A stretch of DNA of 64,000 nucleotides, from assembly GCA_035714085.1 (NCBI GenBank), contig DASTMP010000008.1, forward strand, positions 11,712-75,711, in the 5' to 3' direction. Below are positions 46,206-53,899 of the stretch, piece after piece (the first letter of the stretch is position 1; each line of letters opens with the position of its first letter). This stretch comes from JAJVID01 sp035714085. Its GTDB lineage: Bacteria > Acidobacteriota > Blastocatellia > RBC074. Position numbers and translations under genes: made by a program. The notes under the pieces are model-generated. The model was not told where the DNA came from and ran no database searches. It saw only the letters and a program-made list of their open reading frames with translations.

Positions 46206-46305
46206 ACCTTTGCGGCCTCCTCCAAAAATTTCGAGTTGAGCGAACCAGCAAGCGAGCACGTTTAAGGTGCTTGTAGGAATTCTTATACTGTTTTGTCCGG
46301 AAGCA

Positions 46306-46352
46306 ATCAAAAGCAAGAGCAGTGGTAATTGCAAACCGCTCTTGCTTTTGAT
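46306..46352 (-). terminator. Hairpin downstream of the AIPR-like gene
   Basis: Perfect 15-bp arms ATCAAAAGCAAGAGC (46306-46320) and its complement (46338-46352) with a 17-nt loop. It starts 26 bp after the AIPR stop on the minus strand. The minus-strand 3' arm runs GCTCTTGCTTTTGATTGC, T-rich, consistent with intrinsic termination. Confidence 0.65.
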
Positions 46353-46377
46353 ATAGCCTCGATCCTACGAAAAGGGT

Positions 46378-47532
46378 TTATTCTAGTTTGGCCGTCAAGT
46401 AAGCAACTTGGGCTGACTGGTAGCAGGCTTGCCAAACAAGAGGTGACTTGCCTGTCTTCGAGGGATTCTGTGCGTCAAGCGCAAAGTTGCCAATAGTGTC
46501 GGCAAGTTTTAACCCTAAATTACCTTTCAGAAGCTCGATCGGGTTTAGACCCCTAGCCCAAAAGTATTTGCCTCTCTTCTCCTCAAGAAGTGCGCGGAAG
46601 GCGCCTAGAATTGGGTAAGTGAAGCCATCGGGCACATCGTACTTGGAGTCCTTGCCAATATAGTATAGATGCTGCGATCTGTTACCATCGTAAACAACGA
46701 CTCCAGTTAATCGCCCAAACTTTCCACCTGACACACTGCCTGACTGCCCCCTGGCCTTATTGTAGAGATCAGGCAATTGATCGCGAATATGATCGTAGAT
46801 AGCGAGTATCTCTTGCGCCAATGGATAGATTTTCCAGTATGACTCCGGATGCGCGCCAAAGTGCTTAAGACATGCGGCCTTTCCACTGTAAGAATTGATG
46901 GGATGGGTGGAGTCATTGAAGTGGTCACGATCAAATGCAGTTAAAATGGCAATGATCTCTCGCACGTCAATCGGCTTGGGATTCCCTTTACCATCAACTT
47001 CGTATTCCGAAAATGCAATCTGGTCAAAATAAGGAGCCTCCTTTAGCGCAGACTTTAGGTCGTCAAACTTATTGGCCAGATTCATTAAGCTTTCATCCCG
47101 CACCTGGTTGGAAGTGTTTCTAGCATCTACTACATCCAAGATGCCATCATGGTCGAAACCTTCCAAGAACTCGACCCGGATGTATCTGGGCTCTGAAAGA
47201 TCTGAAAGAACGGCTGTTTCCTCCATTACGATAATGTAGGTATGTCCACCATCCAAAAGGCCATGGAGTTTCGGGTTCTCGAGAGTGATCGTGACAGTTG
47301 ACGCCTTGTTGTCGAAGAACACCTTATCAACAGCAAGCACTATCCCACGATTCATAAACAGAAATTGATCAGGCTTATCATTGAATGCTCTCCGGATAGC
47401 TGTGGGAACAGCGCCAGTCAACTTCGGGTCGCGAACATTGATCCCCCGCCAATCAGTTAAGTCAGGTAGGTGATCGGTTGCGACTACCGCAAAATATTCG
47501 CGACAGCCTTGTTTGTGGAAGGGGGTCTCCAA
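46378..47532 (-). CDS. AIPR (abortive-infection phage resistance)-like protein
   Basis: Protein of at least 384 aa resembling the AIPR family: AIRRAFNDKPDQFLFMNRGIVL (NNGI-like), LENPKLHGLLDGGHTYIIV (NPQIVNGxQ-like), VEFLEG and VVDARNTSNQVRDESLMNLANKF. Some family members act in abortive phage infection. TTG 47532 is the only usual start, but the frame stays open upstream to a TAG at about 47593. A perfect AGGAG (47587-47591) lies 6 nt before an ATC at 47580, giving KKHTSFTFPVVSFRHLETP. Base composition is visibly lower in GC than flanking genes, with a strong promoter of its own. Probably horizontally acquired. Confidence 0.7.
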   Translation of the reverse strand: METPFHKQGCREYFAVVATDHLPDLTDWRGINVRDPKLTGAVPTAIRRAFNDKPDQFLFMNRGIVLAVDKVFFDNKASTVTITLENPKLHGLLDGGHTYIIVMEETAVLSDLSEPRYIRVEFLEGFDHDGILDVVDARNTSNQVRDESLMNLANKFDDLKSALKEAPYFDQIAFSEYEVDGKGNPKPIDVREIIAILTAFDRDHFNDSTHPINSYSGKAACLKHFGAHPESYWKIYPLAQEILAIYDHIRDQLPDLYNKARGQSGSVSGGKFGRLTGVVVYDGNRSQHLYYIGKDSKYDVPDGFTYPILGAFRALLEEKRGKYFWARGLNPIELLKGNLGLKLADTIGNFALDAQNPSKTGKSPLVWQACYQSAQVAYLTAKLE

Positions 47533-47671
47533 ATGACGGAAGGAAACGACAGGAAAGGTAAAACTAGTATGTTTCTTGATTTTTTTCTCCTAGGTAAGAT
47601 GATCTCTTAACCAAATTGCTGAGACATCCGTCTACAGCAAAACAACGAGCCGCTTGGCATCGTTGCGGCGG

Positions 47672-47700
47672 ATACTAGCCATACAAACCTCATATGTCAA
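47672..47700 (-). promoter_or_regulatory. Consensus sigma70-type promoter of the AIPR-like gene
   Basis: TTGACA (47695-47700, minus strand) and TAGTAT (47672-47677) with a 17-bp spacer. Best promoter match seen in the window, reading toward the AIPR-like gene. Confidence 0.65.
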
Positions 47701-47718
47701 TTACTTATGTCGAACGGG

Positions 47719-47981
47719 TCTCAGAGCGTGTTTTATAAGCTCCGATTTGAGCCTGCGGAGCAGGCGACAGCATAAAGCCTGGGGCGTGAGCCCCAGGTGA
47801 ATCGTAGTAAAGGACTCAAAGCCCACGAAGTGGGCGACAGCCGAGGAAGCTGCCGCCCGTTTCACGGGCTTGGTGCCGCTCCTAACCTGACCCGGGGTTC
47901 CGCTTTCAGCTGCACCCCGGGCTTTATGCTGACGCCCGCTCCGCGGGCTTTAGAAATGAACTTTTAAAACACGCTCTCAGA
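47719..47981. mobile_element. 263-bp MITE-like palindromic element built of REP-type hairpins
   Basis: Terminal inverted repeats TCTCAGAGCGTGTTTTATAAG (47719-47739) and its near complement (47961-47981) match at 19 of 21. Inside, the two halves are again complementary (GACAGCATAAAGCC versus GGCTTTATGCTGAC). A series of triloop hairpins is present: GCCTGCGGAGCAGGC, GCCCACGAAGTGGGC, GCCCGTTTCACGGGC, GCCCGCTCCGCGGGC. No ORF inside. It lies 19 bp beyond the AIPR promoter -35 box. Non-autonomous element; no transposase in the window. Confidence 0.8.
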
Positions 47982-48047
47982 AAAGCATCTGGCATAGTCG
48001 AACGGTTGATTCTGGAGTTTTGTTGATAGCGAGATTCTGCTTTACAC

Positions 48048-48482
48048 TCACACACCCAGGAATAAATCGGTCGAGACGTGGAAGAATTCGGCCAGCGCCT
48101 TTGCTTGCATCTTACTGATAGGCCGCAGGCCGTTAATTGCCTCTGACGCCCTGCCACTCGATCCGAACAGATGCACAATGTCTTTCTGCTTCAGGTCGCG
48201 CGCCTCCATCAAGTGTTGCAGTATTTCGTGAGGGGCTGCCGGCTCAACCGGATAATGTTCATCCTCGTACTTCTCAACCAGCGTCGAGAGTAGATCAAGC
48301 AGATACTCCTCTTCAGCCGAAATGCGGTCGCCTTTCTTGAGGAGTTTTTCGATCTGTTCAATTGCGCGGTCGTATTCCTCTTCGTTGTGAATCACGGTCG
48401 GAACAGACCCGGCCAGCAACTCCCCATATTTCCGTTTGTTGAAGCGGCGGGTTCGAATCCCGCCAGCAGCCTTAGTGATCAT
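48048..48482 (-). CDS. HigA-type antitoxin/HTH protein without adjacent toxin
   Basis: Protein of 144 aa. Natural HigA-family body from FNKRKYGELLAGSVPTVI, with EEEYDRAIEQIEKLL, LVEKYEDEHYPVEP, and a C-terminal HTH (MEARDLKQKDIVHLFGSSGRASEAINGLRPISKMQAKALAEFFHV). No RelE/HigB-type ORF is seen on either side. The first residues (MITKAAGGIRTRRF) are read from the reverse strand of a tRNA T-arm-like sequence, so the original start may have been replaced. A palindrome upstream could be its operator. Confidence 0.8.
   Translation of the reverse strand: MITKAAGGIRTRRFNKRKYGELLAGSVPTVIHNEEEYDRAIEQIEKLLKKGDRISAEEEYLLDLLSTLVEKYEDEHYPVEPAAPHEILQHLMEARDLKQKDIVHLFGSSGRASEAINGLRPISKMQAKALAEFFHVSTDLFLGV
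48447..48471 (+). other. tRNA T-arm-like remnant, possible attachment-site scar
   Basis: GCGGGTTCGAATCCCGC (48447-48463) has a perfect 5-bp T-stem and the invariant GTTCGAATC loop, followed by 7-8 bases where a tRNA 3' acceptor strand would lie. No D-arm, anticodon arm or 5' acceptor precedes it, so no intact tRNA. Fragments like this are left by integration into tRNA genes. Confidence 0.5.
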
Positions 48483-48505
48483 CTTTCCACTTACCTTTAT
48501 CGTAG

Positions 48506-48522
48506 TCTCCCTGATTGGGAGA
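48506..48522. promoter_or_regulatory. Putative operator of the HigA-like gene
   Basis: TCTCCC-TGATT-GGGAGA, a 6-bp perfect palindrome with 5-bp spacer, 24 bp upstream of the start codon. It is next to a minus-strand TTGACA (48526-48531); the -10 is poor. Confidence 0.45.
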
Positions 48523-48654
48523 TTTTGTCAAGGTGGTTACCATGAAAAGCTCAAGCGAAGCCGCCTGACAAACAAAGAGGTTGGCCGAGTTAATTAAACC
48601 GGCCAACCTCCATTTTGGTCTTACTGCTTATGTCCCTCGATCAACTGATCCGGC

Positions 48655-50277
48655 TCACCTCCTGACGCAAGGAACGCCGTTCAATGCGAAGTTGCTCGGC
48701 GCCGCATTGGAGCCGCTGTAACTCGCCTGGAAGCCGAACGAGGCGCTGCCTCCGGTGGGCAGATTGCCATTGAAGCTTGCGTTGTTGACCATTACCGATT
48801 GGCCTATCTGGCTTAGCGCTCCGTTCCACAGATTTGTGATCCGTTGATTGCCGGGGAACGACCAGGTCAATTGCCAGCCATTCAACGCCGCGCCACTGTT
48901 TACAATCGTGACGTCCGTGACGAACCCTGTCTGCCATTGATCGCGCACGAAATATGTCACGGCGCAACTCCCTCCGCCCGGAGTTGGAGTAGGAGTGGGC
49001 GCCGGAGTTGGAGTCGGAGTCGGCCTCGGAGTCGGAGTCGGAGTCGGCCCTGGAGTTGGAGTTGGCGTCGGTGTCGGTATTGGCGTCGGCGTCGGCGTCG
49101 GTCCGCCACCGGTCAAGGGAAACAGAATCGGCGTCAATCTGTTGTATTTATTGGTGTCGACCGTACGCCAATCATCTTTCAATATTCCACCAGTATCTCC
49201 AGAATCGGGGTTCCAAGACCAATAGGTAAAGTTTATACCAGTCGCGCCTGTGCCCAGATAAACCACCAGTTTGTCGATCCATTGTTGATCGAGAGGTGAT
49301 TGAAGCGTCGAACCGAACTCACCTATCCAGAGCGGCGCAATCTGCTGTTTATAGATGAAACCCCAATATTTATCCCAGATACCGGGTAGATTGTTGGGGA
49401 AAGTCGGATCGCTGAACCAGGGTTGCGAAAAGACTGAAGTTGCATACTCATGCGCCGAGTAGACCAGCCGATTGGGAACATTCAGCGTGATCTGCGCTGT
49501 TTTCACGCCTTCCAGATTGCCTCCCCACCAGTCGCAATCGCCGGAGACGCAGTCAACTCCCTCAACGAAGATCAGCCAGTTGGGATTGACGGACAGGATC
49601 GCATTTCCCGCCCGCGTAGCTGCCGCATTCCAGTCAGTACTGGCGCCTGTACCCCAGGTTGCGGGGCTGTGGGGCTCGTTATGCAAATCGGCCCCGATGA
49701 CCGTCGGGTTCCCAGCATACCGTTGAGCCAGCATTTGCCAGTCGCTGATCCATCTGGCTTCAGAATATTGGGCGGTGAACCAGAGGGCGGATTGCGAGCC
49801 GGAATCCGGCCGGTGGCGGTCGAGAATTATGCGTAGCCCGATCTGGCCGCAGTAGCCTATGATCTTATCCATAATCTGCACACTGCTCAGTCCCTGCAGA
49901 TCAGGATTCAGATTGTAGTCGATGCTGTTAGGCGCACTGCCAGCGTCGAACATTTGATTACAGTAAGGTAAGCGAATAGCGTTGAAATTGAGACTTTTCA
50001 TCTGGTCGAGCATATCTTTGTAATTACGCGTCCACAATCCGTGAGCGACATAATTGGCGGTCTCAAACCCGAACCAGTTAACTCCTGCGATGCGCACCGG
50101 CTGATTGTTGGCGTCGAGAATCTGATTTCCGCTCGTATGCCAGTAACCATCTCCCGCGGCTTGCGAAACAGACGCCGCTTGCCGCCAGACCATCCCCAAC
50201 AGCAATAACAGCGTGATCGTGATGAATGTTGTATGTCTGAAGTTCTCCGGCTTGTTCATCCTATTACGTGTAGACAC
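48655..50277 (-). CDS. GH5 cellulase with PT-rich linker and CBM2
   Basis: Secreted endoglucanase-like enzyme of 540 aa. A signal segment (TITLLLLLGMVWRQAASVSQA) precedes a GH5 catalytic domain (about residues 40-390) with NFNAIRLPYCNQMF, acid/base Glu in DLHNEPHS and nucleophile Glu in WIGEFGS. A Pro-Thr repeat linker of about 45 residues follows, then a type 2 cellulose-binding module (CAVTYFVRDQWQTGFVTDVTI...NGWQLTWSFPG...ASFGFQASYSG) ending in a Cys. The GTG at 50277 directly follows an AGGAGG RBS; ATG 50259 is possible. Confidence 0.93.
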   Translation of the reverse strand: MSTRNRMNKPENFRHTTFITITLLLLLGMVWRQAASVSQAAGDGYWHTSGNQILDANNQPVRIAGVNWFGFETANYVAHGLWTRNYKDMLDQMKSLNFNAIRLPYCNQMFDAGSAPNSIDYNLNPDLQGLSSVQIMDKIIGYCGQIGLRIILDRHRPDSGSQSALWFTAQYSEARWISDWQMLAQRYAGNPTVIGADLHNEPHSPATWGTGASTDWNAAATRAGNAILSVNPNWLIFVEGVDCVSGDCDWWGGNLEGVKTAQITLNVPNRLVYSAHEYATSVFSQPWFSDPTFPNNLPGIWDKYWGFIYKQQIAPLWIGEFGSTLQSPLDQQWIDKLVVYLGTGATGINFTYWSWNPDSGDTGGILKDDWRTVDTNKYNRLTPILFPLTGGGPTPTPTPIPTPTPTPTPGPTPTPTPRPTPTPTPAPTPTPTPGGGSCAVTYFVRDQWQTGFVTDVTIVNSGAALNGWQLTWSFPGNQRITNLWNGALSQIGQSVMVNNASFNGNLPTGGSASFGFQASYSGSNAAPSNFALNGVPCVRR

Positions 50278-50332
50278 ACTTCCTCCTTAAAAATGTTGTT
50301 GATTTTGGGGGAGAGATGACAATTGATCGATT

Positions 50333-50409
50333 GGGAGCGGCTAGTTGAACAAGGAACGGTTGGTTAACCAGGGAACGGCTGGTTGACCGGGGAGTCGCGG
50401 TTGTTTAGT
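50333..50409. repeat. Four imperfect 19-20-bp direct repeats upstream of the cellulase
   Basis: Units at 50333-50352, 50353-50371, 50372-50390 and 50391-50409, consensus GGAACGGCTGGTTGACCAG. They begin 56 bp upstream of the GH5 start, a position suited to regulator binding. The last unit is degenerate. Confidence 0.65.
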
Positions 50410-50455
50410 TGTTTAAAGGAGGATTGCGGGTTGATACTAACATGCGTTTGGCGCT

Positions 50456-51793
50456 TTAAACAACAAATCGCGCCCACATCATCTTTGCCAGCTCACGGCT
50501 TCTGGCTGTGATTTCCGCCTCGTCGAGAAAGAGCAATCGTCGATCTTTCATCAACACCTTGCCTGCGCAGATGGTTGTCGTCACCATCGAATTCTCGAAC
50601 CCGAAGAGGATGTGCCAGGGCAGGTTGTCAACGGTCATCGGCGTGGTCGGGTGATAGTCGACAAAGATGATGTCTGCGAACGCTCCCGGCGCCAGAGCGC
50701 CAATCGGCGCTTGTGGGAAAAACACGCCCGCGAGCGCGGCGTTGTTGGTCACGGCCATTTCGGCGACGGTCGCGCCGCTCATCCGGCGCGGATCGCGGCG
50801 CGCGGCCTTGTGGTAGAGATACGCCGCTTTCCATTCGTCCCACATCGCGTTCGAAAAACCATCGGCGCCGAGCCCGACCTTCACGCCCATTCGCAGCAAC
50901 CCTTCGACGTCCGCCGCGCCTACGGCGTTGTTCATGTTCGAGCGCGGTTGATGCGTTACCCATGTCCCTGTCTGGCGCAGCAACTCCGCCTCACGCGGAT
51001 CGATGTGGACGGCATGCGCGACGATGGAGCGCGGACCGAGAACGCCGAATTTATGCAGGCGATCAATGACGCGCGAGCCGCACTTCTTCAGGCTGTCGTA
51101 CTGGTCAGCTTCGTGCTCAGCCGCATGGATATGGAATCCATAATTCTGGGCGTCATGAGCGTCGCGGCATGCTTCGAGCGTCGCATCCGAGAGAGTGAGC
51201 GAGGCGTGCAGGCCGAAGGTCGCTGTGATTGCGGATTGTGGATTGGTTGTTGTGGATTTGATGAAGCGGAGATTTTCTTCAATTCCGGCCCTGGTCCTTT
51301 CCGGCCCATCGCGGTCAGTGACTTCGTAACAGAGGCAGGCGCGCAGCCCCGCTTCTTCGACGCTGCGGGCGATCACGTCCAGCGAGCCTTCGATCGCGTT
51401 GGGCGAGGCGTGGTGGTCGATGAGCGTGGTCGTTCCGTGCTTGATCGCATCAATCAAGCAAACGAGCGCCGAGTAGCGAACATCGTCGAGTGTGAGAGCC
51501 TTGTCCAGCTTCCACCACAATCGCTCCAGAATTTCTGTGAAGTCTTTTGGAGGGTCGCCCGGCGCAGCCATTCCACGCGCAAAAGCGCCGTAAAAATGCG
51601 TGTGCGCGCAGATGTTGCCCGGCGCCACGTATTGCCCTCGCGCGTCAAGCTCTGCGGCTTGCGGATATTTCGACCGCAACTCAGATGATGGGCCGAGACC
51701 TGTGATCCGATCGCCTTCGATATACAGAGCGTGGTTCTCAAGAATACGGTTTGTCGCGCCCCACGTGATGAGCGTGGCGTTGGTGATCAGCAT
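50456..51793 (-). CDS. SsnA-like/cytosine-deaminase-type aminohydrolase
   Basis: Metal-dependent amidohydrolase of 445 aa. Metal motif APGNICAHTHFYGAFARG (HxH), HGTTTLIDHHASP, FGLHASLTLSD, HIHAAEHEADQYDS, VAHAVHIDPREAELL, HQPRSNMNNAVG, GLGADGFSNAMWDEWKAA. This is close to the putative aminohydrolase SsnA and chlorohydrolase/guanine-deaminase relatives. ATG 51793 is preferred over 51835. Substrate unknown. Confidence 0.88.
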   Translation of the reverse strand: MLITNATLITWGATNRILENHALYIEGDRITGLGPSSELRSKYPQAAELDARGQYVAPGNICAHTHFYGAFARGMAAPGDPPKDFTEILERLWWKLDKALTLDDVRYSALVCLIDAIKHGTTTLIDHHASPNAIEGSLDVIARSVEEAGLRACLCYEVTDRDGPERTRAGIEENLRFIKSTTTNPQSAITATFGLHASLTLSDATLEACRDAHDAQNYGFHIHAAEHEADQYDSLKKCGSRVIDRLHKFGVLGPRSIVAHAVHIDPREAELLRQTGTWVTHQPRSNMNNAVGAADVEGLLRMGVKVGLGADGFSNAMWDEWKAAYLYHKAARRDPRRMSGATVAEMAVTNNAALAGVFFPQAPIGALAPGAFADIIFVDYHPTTPMTVDNLPWHILFGFENSMVTTTICAGKVLMKDRRLLFLDEAEITARSRELAKMMWARFVV

Positions 51794-51822
51794 GTTCGCG
51801 TGCGGGTGAATTAAATTTTCAT

Positions 51823-51911
51823 CGCAAAGGTTCAAAGGGCCAAGGGGTCAAAGGCGCCTTGGGATTTCTTCCAAGTCGAGCTTTGACCCTTTGGCCCTTT
51901 GAACCTTTGCG
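51823..51911. repeat. Inverted repeat with 31-bp arms (AAAGGTTCAAAGGGCC family)
   Basis: Arms 51823-51853 and 51881-51911 pair with a single mismatch. The units AAAGG, CAAAGGG and CAAAG look heptamer-like. It sits between the aminohydrolase and the DUF3011 gene. Confidence 0.88.
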
Positions 51912-51939
51912 TTTACTTGCCTCGGGTGTAATAGATATA

Positions 51940-52521
51940 TCAGCGACTTACTTCGAAGTCGGCGCGGCAGCCTCGATCCACCCAAAGTCCATTCCGGTCG
52001 CGCCCCCATGTGCGACCAAAAATGCAGGGCGAGCCGCTGCGCTGACGAAGCAGGCGAACCTCTCCGCGTCCGAGCGCGCCTTCAGCGCAATAATGGCGCT
52101 TCTCGTCGCCGGACTCGCAATAGAAGGTTTGGGAATAACCGCCACGTCCGCCTGGGCCACGATCATTACCGCCACGGCCTGGGCCACGATCATTACCGCC
52201 ACGGCCGTAATCGCGTTCGCCGCCGGTCACAAAATCGGCGCGGCAGCCGCGATCCACCCAGATGCCGCGTCTGTCATAGCCCCACGTCCGCCCCGCAATG
52301 CAAGCCGCGTCGCTGCGCTGGCGCACCAGCCGGACGCCGCCGCGAGTATCGGCGCCGCAATAGTTACGCCGCCCGTCGTCGGAAGCGCAATATACCGCAT
52401 CGCCGCGCTGTGGAGTCGCGTGGGAAAGGCTCCCGCCGACAAAAAAGACCGCCAGCAAAGCCGCAAGTATGCGCGTCGCATAGCGGGAAAGTATTCCAAG
52501 CTTAATCTTATTCAAGGTCAT
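51940..52521 (-). CDS. Tandem DUF3011 domain exported protein
   Basis: Protein of 193 aa with a signal segment (ATRILAALLAVFFVGG). Two DUF3011 copies follow: CASDDGRRNYCGADTRGGVRLVRQRSDAACIAGRTWGYDRRGIWVDRGCRADF, and a near duplicate (CESGDEKRHYC to GCRADF). They are joined by a Gly/Arg-rich GGNDRGPGRG repeat. The six conserved Cys per pair suggest disulfides. ATG 52521 follows AGGAG. Function unknown. [Motifs quoted are split blocks: CASDDGRRNYC, VRLVRQRSDAAC, GRTWGYDRRGIWVDRGC.]. Confidence 0.88.
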   Translation of the reverse strand: MTLNKIKLGILSRYATRILAALLAVFFVGGSLSHATPQRGDAVYCASDDGRRNYCGADTRGGVRLVRQRSDAACIAGRTWGYDRRGIWVDRGCRADFVTGGERDYGRGGNDRGPGRGGNDRGPGGRGGYSQTFYCESGDEKRHYCAEGALGRGEVRLLRQRSGSPCIFGRTWGRDRNGLWVDRGCRADFEVSR

Positions 52522-52613
52522 AATTCTCCTTTTCCTATCAGAATCAGGTCTACCTGGGGGGGTGTGTGGTGGAGAATATGCTCTGACGCAATATTCTTCA
52601 ACCGCAACATTCT

Positions 52614-53870
52614 TCAACTTAATCCGAGCCGGCTCGGGAGCCTGTCCAACTCCGCAATGTCGGGTTTGATCTTTAATGGTTCGCTCGACGCTCGTCGAGC
52701 TGTCTCAACATCCTTCAACCCGGCGCCGGTGAGCAGCAGCAGCGCGCTTTCGTCCGATTTGATCGCGCCGTTCTCGCATTGTTTGACGAAACCTGCGAAC
52801 GCCGCGGCGCCGGCAGGCTCGACGAAGACGCCCGTCGAGCGCGCTAGACGACCGATCGCCGCAATGATCTCCTCGTCGCTGACCTTGACGCCCCATCCGT
52901 TCGACGAATGCGGGGCCGAATCGCGGATCGCGCGAATCGCCTTGGTCGCGTCACGCGGCCTGCCAACGTTGATGCTGTCGGCGATGGTGTGGGCCAAGCC
53001 TGCGCGCACAACGCCGTCGCCATTAGCGGCGTCCACGATCGCCGAGGCGCCTTCGGCCTGAACGCCGATCATCTGCGGCAAACGATCAATCAGGCCGAGG
53101 CGATGAAGATCATTAAAGCCTTTCCACAGCCCGCCGATAATGCACCCGTCGCCCATTCCGACGAATACTTTGTCGGGAACTTCCCAATTCAATTGCTCGC
53201 CGATCTCGAGCGCCGCCGTCTTCTTTCCCTCGGACATGAACGGATTGTAGCCAGTGCTCCGCTGATACCAGCCGTATCGCCGCCCCGCCTCCAGGCACAG
53301 ATCGAACGCTTCATCGTAACTGCCTTCTACCAGCGCGACCTTTGAGCCGTATATTTGCAGTTGCGCGATCTTCGGCGCTGGGGCGTAGACCGGCGCGAAG
53401 ATCACCGATTTCATTCCGACGCTCGCGCACATCCCGGCCAGCGCGCTTCCGGCGTTGCCCGACGAGGCGGTGGCGATGACCCTGGCGCCGGCTTCGCGCG
53501 CTTTGACGACGGCTAGCGCGCTGGGCCGGTCTTTGAATGACGCCGTCGGATTGCGCCCGTCATCCTTGATGAGTAATCGCTTGACGCCGAACTCGGCGGC
53601 CAATCGCGGGCAGTCGTAGATCGGCGTCCAGCCTACGGCGAGCGGCGGCGCGAGCGATACGTCTTCAATCGGCAGCAGCGCGCGATAGCGCCAGATGGTG
53701 AAATTGCGATCAGCGGTGAGTGTGGCTTTACTCAATTGTTCGCCGACGCGCCCGTAGTCGTAGAGCACATCGAGATTGCCGTTACACGCAGGGCAGACGT
53801 ATTCACTCTCGCCCACGCTGAAGGAGCGCGCGCACTCGACGCATTTGAAACCAGTGACATTATTCATCAT
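52614..53870 (-). CDS. thrC: Threonine synthase
   Basis: PLP-dependent enzyme of 418 aa converting O-phosphohomoserine to threonine. An N-terminal zinc-ribbon-like CVEC...CPAC is typical of the short threonine synthases. PLP Lys lies in DDGRNPTASFKDRPS, followed by the phosphate loop SSGNAGSALAG and GMGDGCIIGGLWKG. The DUF3011 start is about 90 bp downstream on the same strand. Broad-substrate PLP relatives exist, but the CxxC plus TASFKDR pattern favours ThrC. Confidence 0.9.
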   Translation of the reverse strand: MMNNVTGFKCVECARSFSVGESEYVCPACNGNLDVLYDYGRVGEQLSKATLTADRNFTIWRYRALLPIEDVSLAPPLAVGWTPIYDCPRLAAEFGVKRLLIKDDGRNPTASFKDRPSALAVVKAREAGARVIATASSGNAGSALAGMCASVGMKSVIFAPVYAPAPKIAQLQIYGSKVALVEGSYDEAFDLCLEAGRRYGWYQRSTGYNPFMSEGKKTAALEIGEQLNWEVPDKVFVGMGDGCIIGGLWKGFNDLHRLGLIDRLPQMIGVQAEGASAIVDAANGDGVVRAGLAHTIADSINVGRPRDATKAIRAIRDSAPHSSNGWGVKVSDEEIIAAIGRLARSTGVFVEPAGAAAFAGFVKQCENGAIKSDESALLLLTGAGLKDVETARRASSEPLKIKPDIAELDRLPSRLGLS

Positions 53871-53899
53871 ATTTCAAGGGTGTGGGGTGCGCCATCGCG

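Noticed and set aside
48380..48472. Complete tRNA gene
   Set aside because: Only the T-arm and a possible 3' strand fit; no acceptor 5' strand, D-arm or anticodon arm precedes them.
48960..49110. Tandem repeat locus
   Set aside because: It encodes the Pro-Thr linker of the cellulase; repetition follows from the protein sequence.
51859..53061. 400-codon plus-strand frame over DUF3011 and threonine synthase
   Set aside because: Covers two opposite-strand genes with clear motifs; Ala/Ser/Thr-rich shadow.
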